DNA of 64,000 nt from Lunularia cruciata (Eukaryota > Streptophyta > Marchantiopsida > Lunulariales > Lunulariaceae). The translations under genes were made by a program, and so were the position numbers. Every line of letters begins with the position of its first letter. Positions within the stretch are counted from its first letter, which is position 1. Below the pieces are notes generated by a model. The model ran no database searches. It was not told where the DNA came from and saw only the letters and a list, made by a program, of their open reading frames with translations. Below are positions 21,411 through 32,488 of the stretch, piece after piece. The DNA is taken from contig OX419757.1 of the NCBI GenBank assembly GCA_948567375.1, positions 72,602,001 to 72,666,000 of the forward strand, written 5' to 3'.

Positions 21411-22091
21411 TCAATCTCCTATGAATGCTTTGGAAGGTAGGAAGATCAAAGTGAATAGGTAAGGTAGACTCAATACCATATACCAATTGAATGGACAATA
21501 TCCGGTGGAAGTCTTCATGGTTGTCCTATACTCCCACAATACTGCATGAATCCTCTTGTCCCAATGATGTTTAGCTCCCTCCATTTCTGCATCTTTGGCC
21601 AACATCATGCACAAGGTCTGATTGGTTCTCTTTGCCAAGCCATTGGAATTTGGCTTATAGGATGTAGTTACCCTATGTGTGATAGAGAAATGTCGTAGCA
21701 TGGCTGTAGTAATGCTTCATGTAAACTCTCCTCCTCTATCAGAAACCAACTCCAAAGGGCATCCAAATCTAGTGATAATGCATTCATAAAGAAATCTACC
21801 AACTTCATCTTCATTCTTGTCCCTCATTGGTCTAGCCTCAACCCACTTGGTAAGGTAATTAGTAACTACCACAATATACCTATTGTTCCTCGGGGTTCTA
21901 TTGAGAGGACCTACAAAATCAATTCTCCACTTCTCAAAAGGTCCTAGCAATGGAATTGATCTAAGTGGTGGAGTGGATGTAGACTTTCTAGCAAAAGCTT
22001 GACAAACATGACAAGTTTTGCAATAATCAAGACAATCCTTGAAAATCCCTCTCCAATGGTAACCTGCATCTAGAATCTTGAAAGTAGTCAC
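21411..22091 (-). pseudogene. E1 integrase, catalytic Glu changed to Lys
   Basis: Two open frames. 21717-22091 starts in the zinc-binding region (YHWRGIFKDC ... CKTCHVCQ), then the first Asp in KWRIDFVGPLNRTPRNNRYI and the second in LELVSDRGGEFT, which ends at a stop. 21411-21701 holds the third block, NSNGLAKRTNQTLCMMLAKD, followed by WDKRIHAVLWEYRTTMKTST. The Lys codon AAG at 21630-21632 stands where the D-D-E Glu (GAG) is expected. About 0.4 kb of decayed C-terminal sequence follows to the polypurine tract. Confidence 0.85.
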
Positions 22092-22196
22092 CTTTCATGC
22101 AAAGTGTCCTCCACACACTAAACCTTCATGAAACTCCTTTATAAGTAGGATAGACTCTTCCTTACCCATTGCTCTTTGAAGTAGACCATCTGCTCC

Positions 22197-23630
22197 TTAG
22201 TGAAAAAGAATATCCTCCACCATTGTGTAAGGTCTAGATCTTGCTGCAAGGGCCTTCCTCTCCCAAGCATGCATCCCTTCTGGATAGTTACCTCTTGTCA
22301 CAAAATCCACAATCTCCTTGTACTCCATTGGAACCTCTTGAGTGATTGAGATTGTCATGAGCTCCTCATCCCAGAAGAAATCATCTATTGGTTCATCTCC
22401 ATCATGATCATAGGCTCTAGATAACAAATCAGCATTTGCATGTTTCTTTCCTGGCCTATCTTCAATGGTGTAGTCATACTCAAACAAGAGTATCATCCAC
22501 CTTGCTAGTCTCCCTTCAACATTAGGCTTGTTGAAGATGTACTTCAAAGCCTTGTGATCTATGACAATGGTGGATTTTCCTCCAATCAAGTAGTGTCTAA
22601 ACTTCTTGAGACCAAAGATCACTGCCAACCCTTCTCTCTCTATGATAGAGTAGTTCTTCTCTGCTGAAACCATTTGCCTACTAGCATAAGCTATTGGATG
22701 ATCATGCCTATCTTGGTCTAATTGACTAAGAATGCATCCTATAGCTACATAAGAAGCATCAATGTAGAGGATGAAAGGCTTATTCCAATCAGGTTTAGCA
22801 AGAATTGGAGCTACAACAAGGGATTGCTTGAGCTCCTTAAAAGTTTTGAGAGCCTTCTTGTCCTCCAAAATCACCATGTAATCTACACCCTTCTTCATGT
22901 AGATGGTCAATGCATAAGCCTTGTTGGAAAATGAGAAGATGAACCTCCTATAGTATCCAACCATCCCCAAGAATTGGCATAACTTTGTCAAGCTTGAAGG
23001 GAATGGAAGGTCTGAGATTTTACTCACCTTCTCAAGATCAACCGCTATTCCATCCTTGGAGATGATGTGCCCCAAAAGTAGACCTTCTTCACATCCAAAA
23101 ATGCACTTCTTTGGGTTGAGTGATACATTTGCCTCATCCAAGCGTTGCAAGACCTTGATTAGGTGCTCAAAGTGCTCCTCCTTGCTCCCATAGACACAAA
23201 AGTCATCAATGAAGTCTCTCACAAATTTCCCAATGAAAGGTTCAAATACCTTATTCATGAACCGTTGGAATGTGGCTGGAGCATTGCAAAGCCCAAAAGG
23301 CATGACCTTGAAAGCGTAAGTTCCCCAAGGTGTGGTGAATGTGGTGAGTTATTGATGCTCTGGTGCAATTTTGATTTGGTTATATCCACTATAACCATCT
23401 CCAAAACTGTACCTCTCATGACCTGCAACCTCCTCCAAGATCTCATCAATGAATGGCAATGGGTAGTAGTCCTTCTTGGTAACAGTATTGAGCTTCTTGT
23501 AATCCACACATACCCAAAGCTTGCCATTGTTTTTCTTCACAATGACAATTGGAGACACCCATTCTGAATTCTCTATCTCAAAGATAAATCCAACCTCCTT
23601 GAGCTTAACAATCTCCTCCTTCACAACCAA
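22197..23630 (-). pseudogene. E1 reverse transcriptase and RNase H, one stop from open
   Basis: 23349-23630 (94 codons) reads EWVSPIVIVKKNNGKLWVCV, YKKLNTVTKKDYYPLPFIDE and YSGYNQIKIAPEHQ, then a single TAA (23346-23348), and the same frame continues to 22197 for about 380 more codons. E2 has CAA there, so the stop is a C-to-T change. The catalytic box reads DFIDDFCVYG (about 23195-23220). The connection (FLGMVGYYRRFI) and RNase H (LYIDASYVAIGCILSQ, IVIDHKALKYIF, HANADLLSRA) follow without a break. It is the longest reading frame in the window (368 codons, 22197-23303). Confidence 0.9.
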
Positions 23631-23844
23631 AGATATTGGTGGGCTAATACGACGTTACTTTTGGCGGATTGGTCTTGCATGTGACTCCACCTCTATCTTG
23701 TGCTCTTTCAAGGTGACTTCCTTTAAATCCTTGTAACTGAAAGCAAACACATGGATGAACTTGCGGAAAAATTTCCTCAAATCTCACTTTCTCCTCCTTG
23801 GTAATATTTGGGCCATACTTGAGGGTAGCTAACGTTCTTTCTAC

Positions 23845-24470
23845 CTACTCAAGTGTCAATAGTGATTTATTTGGGTCCTTCACAACCTCTGGCTTAGGTG
23901 CAAAATCCATAACACACAAAGGATACACATTTGAATCAGATTTAGATTCATCCTCCTTTGTGGAAGTCTCCTCTTCCATGCTTGTGTCCACACCTGAAGC
24001 TCCTTCTTTAGAATCTGATTCCCAATAATTAGAAGATGGTGTATTTGAATGTGAAGTGTTGGTGGTGTTAGTCATAGGTACTGTGACTCTATGGTTTGAT
24101 GGCCCAATCCTCAAGTACCCTTTGTGCCATCGATCAATTGTGCGTGCTGCTCTCAACCATGGCCTCCCAAGAAGTAAGTCATAGCTTGAATCCTTCAAGA
24201 CTTGGAAAGCCATGAGATTTTGAACTCCCATAACTAAAACTACCACTTTATCTATCACCCCTACTAGTCAAACTTGTTGCTTGTTTGCCATGCTTACCAC
24301 AAATGTTGAAGGTCTTGAGGGTATCATACCCAACTTCTTCATCAACCTTTTTGACATGGCATTTAATGCTGATCCTCCATCAACCAGTGCATCCTTGATG
24401 TTGTGACCATTCACTCTCACATCAATCTTGGAGGCATATTCACAAGCCTTCCATGGTGCTAGCTTGGCAT
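23845..24470 (-). pseudogene. E1 retropepsin
   Basis: The catalytic region lies at the 3' end of the Gag-side frame: VNGHNIKDALVDGGSALNAM (about 24365-24425), where D-G-G replaces the usual D-S/T-G. The frame stops at 24268. The next frame, 23845-24258, carries the C-terminal part MAFQVLKDSSYDLLLGRPWL (about 24150-24210), the usual hydrophobic strand, then an acidic Ser/Thr-rich tail before RT. One stop or shift near 24260 separates the two. Confidence 0.75.
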
Positions 24471-25131
24471 CCACCACCCCCATTGATACTAGAGCTTTTG
24501 CCTTCTTCTTCCTCTTGCTCCTTGTAGAACTCAAACCACCCCTAAGCTCCTTTCTCAAGGTAGGGTTCAAAGCAATCAATTGGCCCACTTTGATGTTAGC
24601 GTTGTGACTACCAATATCCTCCAACACATTGTAGTTCCATTGTTGTTTTGAGATCAAGAAGTCCTCCATCCCCAACTTCTTCCTTGGAGTCTTTGTTGTT
24701 GATGGTGTTGAGGTGCAAGTGCTCCTAGTAGACATAGGAGTATCCTTGCTTGGAGTAAATCCTTGAGAAGAATGAACATCCTCTGCAAAATGAGCTCTCT
24801 TCTTCTCTTGTGCCAAAAGCTCCAAATTAAGACCCTTGGAGTTTGAGCACTCTCCTTTCTCATACTTGCTCTCAACCACATCTATGGATACTATCCCCTT
24901 ACCTTTGTTTGGATTAGGAGCCACTTGGGTTTCACTACCTCCCTCTTTCCCTCTATTGGCTCTCTCATAACCCCTTCCTCCATGGTAAGTGGAATTTGGG
25001 CAATTCCTTTGGATATGGCCTCTTCCTCCACAACCAAAACAATTTCTATCATTGAAATTGTTGGCTGGTTGGCCTCCTCTATATGGATAGTTTCCATAAC
25101 TCCTATGCCCTCTCCCTACATTCTGATCCAC
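24470..25131 (-). pseudogene. E1 nucleocapsid region with zinc knuckle
   Basis: Open frame continuous with the protease (24268-25131, 287 codons). The knuckle NCFGCGGRGHIQRNCPN (about 25005-25055) has the C-x2-C-x4-H-x4-C pattern. Basic and Gly/Arg-rich sequence surrounds it, then a Ser/Thr-rich linker (24650-24800). A TAA near 25150 separates it from Gag; the two frames are probably one polyprotein. Confidence 0.8.
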
Positions 25132-25149
25132 CTCTCTCTTCTCCCATAG

Positions 25150-25884
25150 TTACACCACATTGATCTTAAGATCCGCAAGTTGTTTTGTGATGGTTTGGAG
25201 TGGATCTTTTGGTGGAGGTGCAAGAACTGGAGCAACTACTACTTGTGGTGAAACCCTTTCCACCAAAGTATCAGAAGTTCCACCATACTTGTAGCCTTGA
25301 GGAGGATGCACAACCTCCTTCACCACCAAATCACTCTCATCCCCTTCCAAACTCTCCTCCATACGAATTGCGATCTTGATAGCTTCAACCTTGGAAGAAG
25401 GTTTCTCATATCTCACCTTGCTTCTAATTTGTGGTCTCAATCCTCCCACAAAATTCTTGGTGAGCATGGCCCCTATGAAAATCATAGTAGTCTCCATATC
25501 ATCTCCACCCTTCCTCAACACTATACAAAATCTGGACTCTAACTTTTCCACTCTTTCCACATAGACTCTCAGTTTCTCTCCATCTCCTTGCTTGAGAAAT
25601 GTAACCTCACTCATCAATCTCTCATAACTCTCATCAAGAAGAAAGTTCTCAATGAGTGTTGAAGTCAAAGTCTCCCAAGACTCCTCTTCCCCATCTCTCA
25701 TCTCTCTCTTTTGGTATTCTGACTCATACCATGTAAGTACTGCATCCTCAAAGAAATCTGGTAATAATGAGGCCCACTCATTCTTCCTCCTCTCATTTTT
25801 TCCTATGCAAGCTCTCTTGAAGTCTCTCACAAAGGCCTTCACATCTTCTCCATCCTTGCCAAAGAAAACCGGAAGTTTCCTCAT
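25150..25884 (-). pseudogene. E1 Gag (capsid region)
   Basis: An open frame of 244 codons starting MRKLPVFFGKDGEDVKAFVR. It contains WASLLPDFFEDAVLTWYESE and TLIENFLLDESYERLMSEV, the Trp-Tyr and following helix pattern of the plant retrotransposon Gag family, then MEESLEGDES and a Pro-rich end. The corresponding region of E2 (about 49084-49460) is broken. The start ATG at 25882-25884 is the first in frame after the leader and fits homology. Confidence 0.85.
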
Positions 25885-26115
25885 CTTAACCTCTCACTAT
25901 CTTTCTTTCTCTCAAATTTTCTTTTCTTTTCTTTTCTCTCACTCCATAACTAATAGAGTATGTATATGACTAACACCATTTGAGAGTAATCCACCCTAGG
26001 GAACACAAAAGGCTCAGGTTGCTCCAAGATTTCTATAGCAACATCAATCCTAGAGTGCATATTAATCGAACCCTCATGGATAGTTTATCCATAAGTTGAA
26101 AGATTATCTCCATCA

Positions 26116-26788
26116 CTAACCTTGAGAACTAGCTGATGAAGGTGGTATTTCTGTAGCTATACTAAGACTCTCTCCAAGATCCTTCACCAAAGTCTCCAAA
26201 AGTGATTTTACTCCACTACACTCATGTCCTTTTGGAAGTCCTTCAACTCCACAAACCTCACACAACTCCTTGGTCTTAGATCTTCTCCCTCCCAATCTTG
26301 GTGAAGAAGGTCCAAAATGCAAACCCAAGTCAAGTAAACCTCTCCTTTCCCTCAATCTCTTGCTCTCAAAGGTCAATGGACATGAACTTGCTTTATGTCC
26401 CTTCTCTCTACATAGAAAACACTTAGACTCACTCTTTCCTCCAAGTGGTGTAGGTTTTTGTATCCTCTCAACACTCTCTTCAAATTCTATTGTAAACTCT
26501 CTTTTCCTCAAATCCACCACTACAAACACCTCAAACACCTCAAACCCTTGGAGAACCTTGCATAGTCTCAATTTCCACTCTTGGTGACACTCCATGTTCC
26601 CAAGATGAATCTAAACACTCAAACATGCTTTTTGTTGCTCTCAAACTCCTCATGGATGAGATCTCCACTCTGCAGAATTGACCCTTCCTCACAATTTCAC
26701 TCAGACTTCTCAACTTGTATGTGACAGTCCTCCAAAATTTTGCACACTTGATCACAACTCCAGGGTGTCTCTTCGTGCAAAATTTCAA
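26116..26788 (-). CDS. E1 leader ORF with two zinc fingers, upstream of Gag
   Basis: An extra reading frame between the 5' LTR and Gag. 26116-26595 is open for 159 codons and has two Cys/His motifs: CFLCREKGHKASSC (C-x2-C-x4-H-x4-C, about 26385-26426) and CEVCGVEGLPKGHEC (about 26218-26262). It ends ESLSIATEIPPSSASSQG. A partly overlapping frame (26540-26788) leads into it with SMRSLRATKSMFECLDSSWE; both E1 and E2 have the same +/-1 offset between the two parts, so it may be two ORFs, an intron junction or an ancestral shift. E2 keeps the first finger (CFLCGEKEHKVTSC, about 50010-50055). The function is unknown; nucleic-acid binding is inferred from the knuckle. Family conservation argues for a real protein. 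Confidence 0.5.
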
Positions 26789-27212
26789 ATCTTTTCATTG
26801 AGCCATTTGGCCTAGATACCTTTCTATTCAGCACTCAACTTTCAAAAATTCTAGCCCAATGCGCATAATAGCTCTCACAATAATTCTAAGTGTGCTAACT
26901 GAAAGATAACCCAAGCTATCATATGTAGAAATTTCAAGTTCAGATCTCAAACTTGATATTTTGCCCAAAATCACCTTAATCCCCAAAATCTGCAATCCAC
27001 CTTACACAATCTCTCCAAATCCTCTCATGTGTGTACAAGATGTAAAAGATCACTTCAAAGACATCATAATGAACTACAGGGTATACAAATAGATCTTGGT
27101 TCTCTAACATAAGTTCAACCTTCTCCTCTCCTAATGTTCTCTCCAAGTGAGCTCTCATAGCCTCCTTCTGCCTAATGTAGATTTGAATACGGAACATTAT
27201 CTTGCCTTCTAG

Positions 27213-27238
27213 AGAGGTCCCGGCAACGAAACCAAAAA
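27213..27238 (-). other. E1 leader start / primer binding region
   Basis: Directly after the 5' LTR the minus strand reads TTTTTGGTTTCGTTGCCGGG. A GTTGCCGGGxA block at this place is common in plant gypsy elements. The primer tRNA cannot be named. E2 has the same stretch with four or five G-to-A or C-to-T changes. Confidence 0.55.
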
Positions 27239-27930
27239 TGTGAGCCGGCCTATCTCTCACTCAAGATAAAACTTTGATGGCTATTATGGTAACGCACCAT
27301 GGACTAAGAAGGCAAGGAACCCCAACTCCATCATACTCCTCCAAGGCTAACACTCCAAGACTCAAGACATTGCTCACTAGAGAACTCAATGAGAGAGAGA
27401 TAATTGCAAATGAAAGGATGATGAGTACCTCCTCACCCCTTTTTTATATACTTGTGAAATAGTTGCATACCAAAGTAAATAATTATTGTAGTAACTCAAG
27501 TCACTAGCCTAAAAGTCAAGTAAAGTCTAAAAGTAGAAAGGAATATCCATTCACATGGGCATATTCTCCTAAGCATGTGGTTTTATCTTGACCCAACCAC
27601 TAAGTCAAGGATTCCTTCACATGGGCTATCTTTGGACTAAAGAAGAATCCAAAACAAAAAGGCTTGCGGGCCCAAGAGTTCTCAACTCTTTCCTCAAAGC
27701 CAAACACCTAGGAATAATACCAAGTCAACACACTAAAATCCAAAATAGTGGTGCTCATCTTTTCTACTTCCTCTAAAGTAAAGTCCCCTCTATCTTAGCT
27801 ATGACTAACTTTAACTAACCATGACTAATATAGAACCATCCTTTATCTCTATATAAATAATATATCTTAAGTACTTTTAATACCAAGCTAAATATCACAA
27901 TACCACACACATGCACAAATGGGTGTTACA
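27239..27930 (-). repeat. E1 5' LTR, 692 bp
   Basis: Same length as the 3' LTR, TGTGAGCCGGCC to GGGTGTTACA. The right flank CACCC is B1 gag sequence. Confidence 0.9.
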
Positions 27931-29330
27931 CACCCGAATCTGATCTCCTCTGAGCAATGGCCATACTAGTCAATCTCTGCTCCAATTGCTCAATCCGAGT
28001 AGTAATAGTTGTATCAGAAATAAGAGCAGGTACTACAGCTCTATTAGGTATAGATCCTCTACCGCTACCTCTACCACATCATCTTCTATGAATTGGAGCT
28101 CCTCTACTACCTGCCATAGTAGCCCTACCACTCTGTAACTCTGGGTGTAGGTCAAAGCATCGGTCACTAGTGTGACCAAATGTGTGTTAATGCTCACATT
28201 GCCTCTGTGTTGGCTGCAATGCACAAGAAGTATCAAGTTCACGGCCTTGGGTACACTCTCTCCTATGGTGAGGTCCACCACAAGCAACACTACCACTCAC
28301 TGGTTGTTGCTGATCTGAAAAGGAAGGTAAGGGTCTAGCTGCACTAGGCCTTCCACTTGCTCCATAAGATCGGGGCTATCCACCCTATCCTCAAAAACCA
28401 ACTGGGCGTGGTGCACTCTGCTACACTCTAGAATAAGTAACAACTATGGATGAGGTCTCCCTACCAAATCCAGATGTCACTACCCTCTCCTCCACCATGT
28501 TGAGCTCAATATGCTCAGCCAAACCAAAGACCACTGCCAAAGTGGGCAAAGTAGCTTGTAACAACGTAGCATCATGAACTCTACGTTGTAAATCCCTCTC
28601 TTATATCCCATACCAAAACTGGACTGCTTGGGCCTTTATAACTCCCAAAATGAAACTAATCAGCCACTTCATGCAAGTGTATGCCTTGTGTAGGCTCTCT
28701 CTAGCCTTCCGCTGGGACTCTTGCAAGCTCCTCAGCTTGTCAATCCGTACTCATTGGTAGTTCTACCTCAAATACTGGAAGAACTCCACTATGGAGTGAA
28801 ACCCCACTACCACACCACCTCCTGTAGTGGTACCGCCACTCGTAGTAGCACTTTCTCCAACTAGTGCACCTCCACTAGCTCCACCAATAGTACTCAAGCC
28901 AGAACTTGTGAGTACAACCAATCTACTCTTTGCAACTGGACCTAAAGTGATGGTGACATAGTTTAGAGACCAATATTGTCTCCATAACTCAATCTCCTCC
29001 AAATGAGCTCTCTTGAACTCATGGTAGTCATCCATTGACGGACCTTCCAAATGCTGAAACAACCCCTTCCATGCCATGAAGAGTGTAAGCAAATTTGGTT
29101 TCCACATCTACTACAGATCACATCAACTATCAAACTCTTGGATAAAGTCATCCAACTCAATGGTACCCATTCTACCAGAGTAATACCTAGGGCCTTTGGA
29201 GGCCCCATAAATCTTGTCCATGTCCCACAACAATGGTATGGACACGCCAAGTGCACTCTCAACTGAATCAACTCTTATGTCAAACTCCAACTCAAAGTCA
29301 ATCTCCTTCCTCATTGAGTCCTGAGATACA
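27931..29330 (-). pseudogene. B1 Gag
   Basis: Structural protein of the B element, broken into pieces. Reading from 29290 downwards: LLWDMDKIYGASKGPRYYSG then TIELDDFIQEFDS, LFMAWKGLFQHLEGPSMDDY and EFKRAHLEEIELWRQYWS (28763-29107 open). A Gly/Thr-rich linker follows, then a decayed knuckle near 28150-28200 where HTFGHTSDRC is readable but one of the Cys positions is a stop. The same N-terminal part is present in B2 (51790-52461). It is separated from the protease by E1. Confidence 0.65.
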
Positions 29331-29343
29331 GGTTGATATCGAG

Positions 29344-32300
29344 CGCTGTCGTCGGGAAAAGGCCAGATGAGAGTGGTAAGGAGTGGTTGCAGGATTTTGA
29401 GAAGAGGAAGGCTGGACGGTAGAGGGTTTTTTTTCAGTGAAAGTCTTGTGGGAGGGCACATGCTGACAGGGTATGAAAATTTGGGACAGATGAGGACTGG
29501 ACAGCAGAGAGCTTTTGGAAAAATGTCATATGAGCTTGGTAAGGAGTGGTAGCTAGAATTTTTGAGAAGGGAAGGAAAGGAGAAGATAGATAAATCTGGA
29601 AGGGCTTTGTTGAATGATAGAGAGGTATCGAGCACTTCTGAAAGGGGAAAGGAATCAAAGAACAGAGCAGCAAGAAGAGGGGACTCCTAAACATAAAGGG
29701 GTTTGAGGAATCAAGAAAGGAAAAGACAAAAGGGAAGAGAGACAGAAACGGAAGGAAAATAGGAAGATCATGGGCAGAGAAACGGGAACAGGGAAAGAAT
29801 GGAAGGCAAAGTTGGGTAGCAGCAACAAAGGACAATCAAGGAGACAAGGAGATCAAAAGGGGTTTTGCAAAGGACAGGAGAGGAAAGGGGTTTTGCGAAG
29901 GATAGGAACAGGAAAGGGGGTTTTTTGGGGAAGGACAGAGGATCAAAAAGGGTTTTTTTCCTGGAAAAATAGGTCAAGAGAGATCAGAGGGTTAGAGTTG
30001 GGAGAAAAGGAAACCGAAGAGGGGTTGGGGTGACAGTGAAAGATCGAAAGGAGTTTCGAGACAAGGGAATTGAAGTATCGAAAGTGAGAAGAGCTGCCAG
30101 TTTTGGGAAATGAGGAGAAGAATTTCGGGAAAGTGCAGAGGATTTCGAGAGAAGACAGTAGGGAAGTGATGGAGAATTATCAAAAGTGAGAAGAGCTGCC
30201 AGTTTTGGGAAATGAGGAGAAGAGTTTTGGGAAAGTGAAGAGGATTTCGAGAGAAGATAGTAGGGAAGTGATGGAGAATTATCGAAAGTGAGAAGAGCTG
30301 CCAGTTTTCGGGAAATGAGGAGAAGAGTTTCAAGAAAGTGCAGAGGATTTTGAGAGAAGAAAGTAGGGAAGTTATGGAGAATTATCAAAAGTGAGAAGAG
30401 CTGCCAGTTTTGGGAAATGAGGAGAAGAGTTTTGGGAAAGTGCAGAGGATTTTGAGAGAAGACAGTAGGGAAGTGATGGAGAATTATCAAAAGTGAGAAG
30501 AGCTGCCAGTTTTTGGGAAATGAGGAGAAGAGTTTTGGAAAAGTGCAGAGGATTTTGAGAGAAGACAGTAGGGAAGTGATGGAGAATTATCGAAAGTGAG
30601 AAGAGCTGCCAGTTTTCAGGAAATGAGGAGAAGAGTTTCAAGAAAGTGCAGAGGATTTCGAGAGAAGAAAGTAGTGAAGTGATGGAGAATTATCAAAAGT
30701 GAGAAGAGCTGCCAGTTTTTGGGAAATGAGGAGAAGAGTTTTGGGAAAGTGCAGAGGATTTTAAGAGAAGACAGTAGGGAAGTGATGGAGAATTATCAAA
30801 AGTGAGAAGAGCTGCCAGTTTTTGGGAAATGAGGAGAAGAGTTTTGGAAAAGTGCAGAGGATTTTGAGAGAAGACAGTAGGGAAGTGATGGAGAATTATC
30901 GGAAGTGAGAAGAGCTGCCAGTTTTTGGGAAATGAGGAGAAGAGTTTGCGGGAAAGTGCGGAGGATTTAGAGAGAAGACAATAGGGAAGTGATGGAGAAT
31001 TATCAAAAGGTGAGAAGAGCTGCCAGTTTTTGGGAAATCAAGAGAGGAGTTTCAGAGAGAGAAAGTTGCAGAAGATTTTGAGAAAGGACAGTAGGGTTTT
31101 CGAGAAAATGCAAGGGATTTCAAGAGAAGACAGTAGGGAAGTGATGGAGAATTATCAAAAGTGAGAAGAGCTGCCAGTTTTGGGAAACGAGGAGAAGAGT
31201 TTTGGGAAAGTGCAGAGGATTTTGAGAGAAAACAGTAGGGAAGTGATGGAGAAATATCGAAAGTGAGAAGAGCTGCCAAGTTTTGGGAAATCCAGAGAGG
31301 AGTTTCAGAGAGAGAAAGTTGCAGAAGATTTTGACAAAGGACAGTAGGGTTTTTGGGAAAGTGCAGAGGATTTTGAGAGAAGATAGTAGGGAAGTGATGG
31401 AGAATTATCAAAAGTGAGAAGAGCTGCCAGTTTTGGGAAATGAGGAGAAGAGTTTCAAGAAAGTGCAGAGGATTTCGAGAGAAGACAGTAGGGAAGTGAT
31501 GGAGAAATATCGAAAGTGAGAAGAGCTGCCAATTTTTGGGAAATCAAGAGAGGAGTTTCAGAGAGAGAAAGTTGCAGAAGATTTTGAGAGAAGACAGTAG
31601 AGTTTCGGGAAAGTGCCAGAGAAATTCTCAAGAAGAGAAGACAGAGGGTTTTGGAAAGTATTGAGAATTATTGAAAGTGAGAAGAGCTGACAGTTCGGGA
31701 AGTTCTTGAGGATTTTGAGAGGGAAGTTGGCAAGGTTGGGCAGGAGTTGAGTTTTTTCACAGTGAGAAGGACTGACAGTTTTTGGGAAATGCCAAAGGAG
31801 TTTCAAGATAGAAGTTTGCAGGAACTTTAGAGAGAGACAGAGGGTGTTCAGAGGAGAAAGCATTGATGGGAGTGCTGTTGGGAGGTGAAGGAAGAAGTCC
31901 GAAGGGTGAGTCGTCTTTACTGTTATCGGACAGAGTGTGTGTGAAGGCGCCAGCTGAAATGATTTTCTATCATAAATTAGTACATACACTGTATGAACTG
32001 GAGTTGGTTGGCTTTTCCAAAATTATGAACCTTGCAGCTGGAATTTTATGAATGACAAATCCTGAGAAAATGGTGTGTTTGATCTGTGACTAGCACTGAG
32101 GAAGTTCCATTCTAGGAGCTCTCAGTCCGTCTATATGAATGGTTTGGTTCAGTAGTCTGGGTGCCGGGTTGAGCCGAATAGAATACTAATTTTTGATCGT
32201 AAAATTCCTAGCCATTCCTAGGGACCGTCGGGTCCAAAACCGTAGCAGAACCTGCATGAACTAGCCAGTTTTGCAAAGGCCAAAGACAAACACAAACCCT

Positions 32301-32488
32301 CGAGAAGCCCAACATCAAGAAACAAAGGAAAACCCAAAATTTTACAGAGTTGAGATTTCAACACACTAGGAATAGGAAGAGAATGATAGTCTACGAGAAA
32401 CTCTAAATCAACTACAATAACGGCAAACTAAGCACAAGCAGCCAGGTGCTCGGTGCACTCTCGAGGCCAAAAAATTTCCCCGACAGTG
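29344..32488. mobile_element. G: terminal-inverted-repeat element, CACTA-like, with tandem array
   Basis: G is an insertion between the PBS of B1 and its 5' LTR. The left end reads CGCTGTCGTCGGGAAAAGGC then GAGAGTG; the right end reverse-complemented reads CACTGTCGGGGAAATTTTTT then GGCC and GAGAGTG. These inverted ends match over about 30 bp. CACTG with a GGGAAA run suggests the CACTA superfamily. No transposase frame is seen, so it would be non-autonomous. The centre is a tandem array (30075-31690). No clear 3-bp TSD is visible, and TGTCG...CGACA ends would also fit an LTR-type insertion. Confidence 0.5.
30075..31690. repeat. tandem array, about 14-16 units of roughly 102 bp
   Basis: The unit contains GTGAGAAGAGCTGCCAGTTT, then GAAATGAGGAGAAGAG, AAGTGCAGAGGATTT and GAGAGAAGACAGTAGGGAAG. 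The phrase AGAAGAGCTGCCAG recurs at about 30088, 30188, 30291, 30393, 30495, 30598, 30703, 30805, 30907, 31012, 31164, 31266, 31417 and 31520, with degenerate copies at 31681 and 31766. Late units contain a 50-bp inserted variant (GAGAGAGAAAGTTGCAGAAG). Because 102 is a multiple of three, minus-strand frames stay open across it. Confidence 0.9.

Larger units (their letters stand above)
20318..27930 (-). mobile_element. E1: nearly full-length Ty3/gypsy element inside B1, youngest in the window
   Basis: This 7613-bp minus-strand element has two 692-bp LTRs (20318-21009, 27239-27930), each beginning TGTGAGCCGGCC and ending GGGTGTTACA. By eye they differ at about 29 positions (about 4%), much less than the E1/E2 difference. 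CACC flanks both sides (20314-20317, 27931-27934), a likely TSD. Order from the 5' end: a 1.35-kb leader with an extra zinc-finger ORF, Gag, knuckle, protease, RT, RNase H, integrase. Most frames are long and open. Confidence 0.9.

Noticed and set aside
29984-31411. Long minus-strand frames made of a repeated 34-residue unit across the array in G
   Set aside because: The unit length of about 102 bp is a multiple of three, so frames stay open by repetition; frames shift between units and other strands are equally open. No start, signal or domain supports a protein.
30075-31690. CRISPR-like array
   Set aside because: Units are contiguous variants of one another with no unique spacers, in a eukaryotic transposon.
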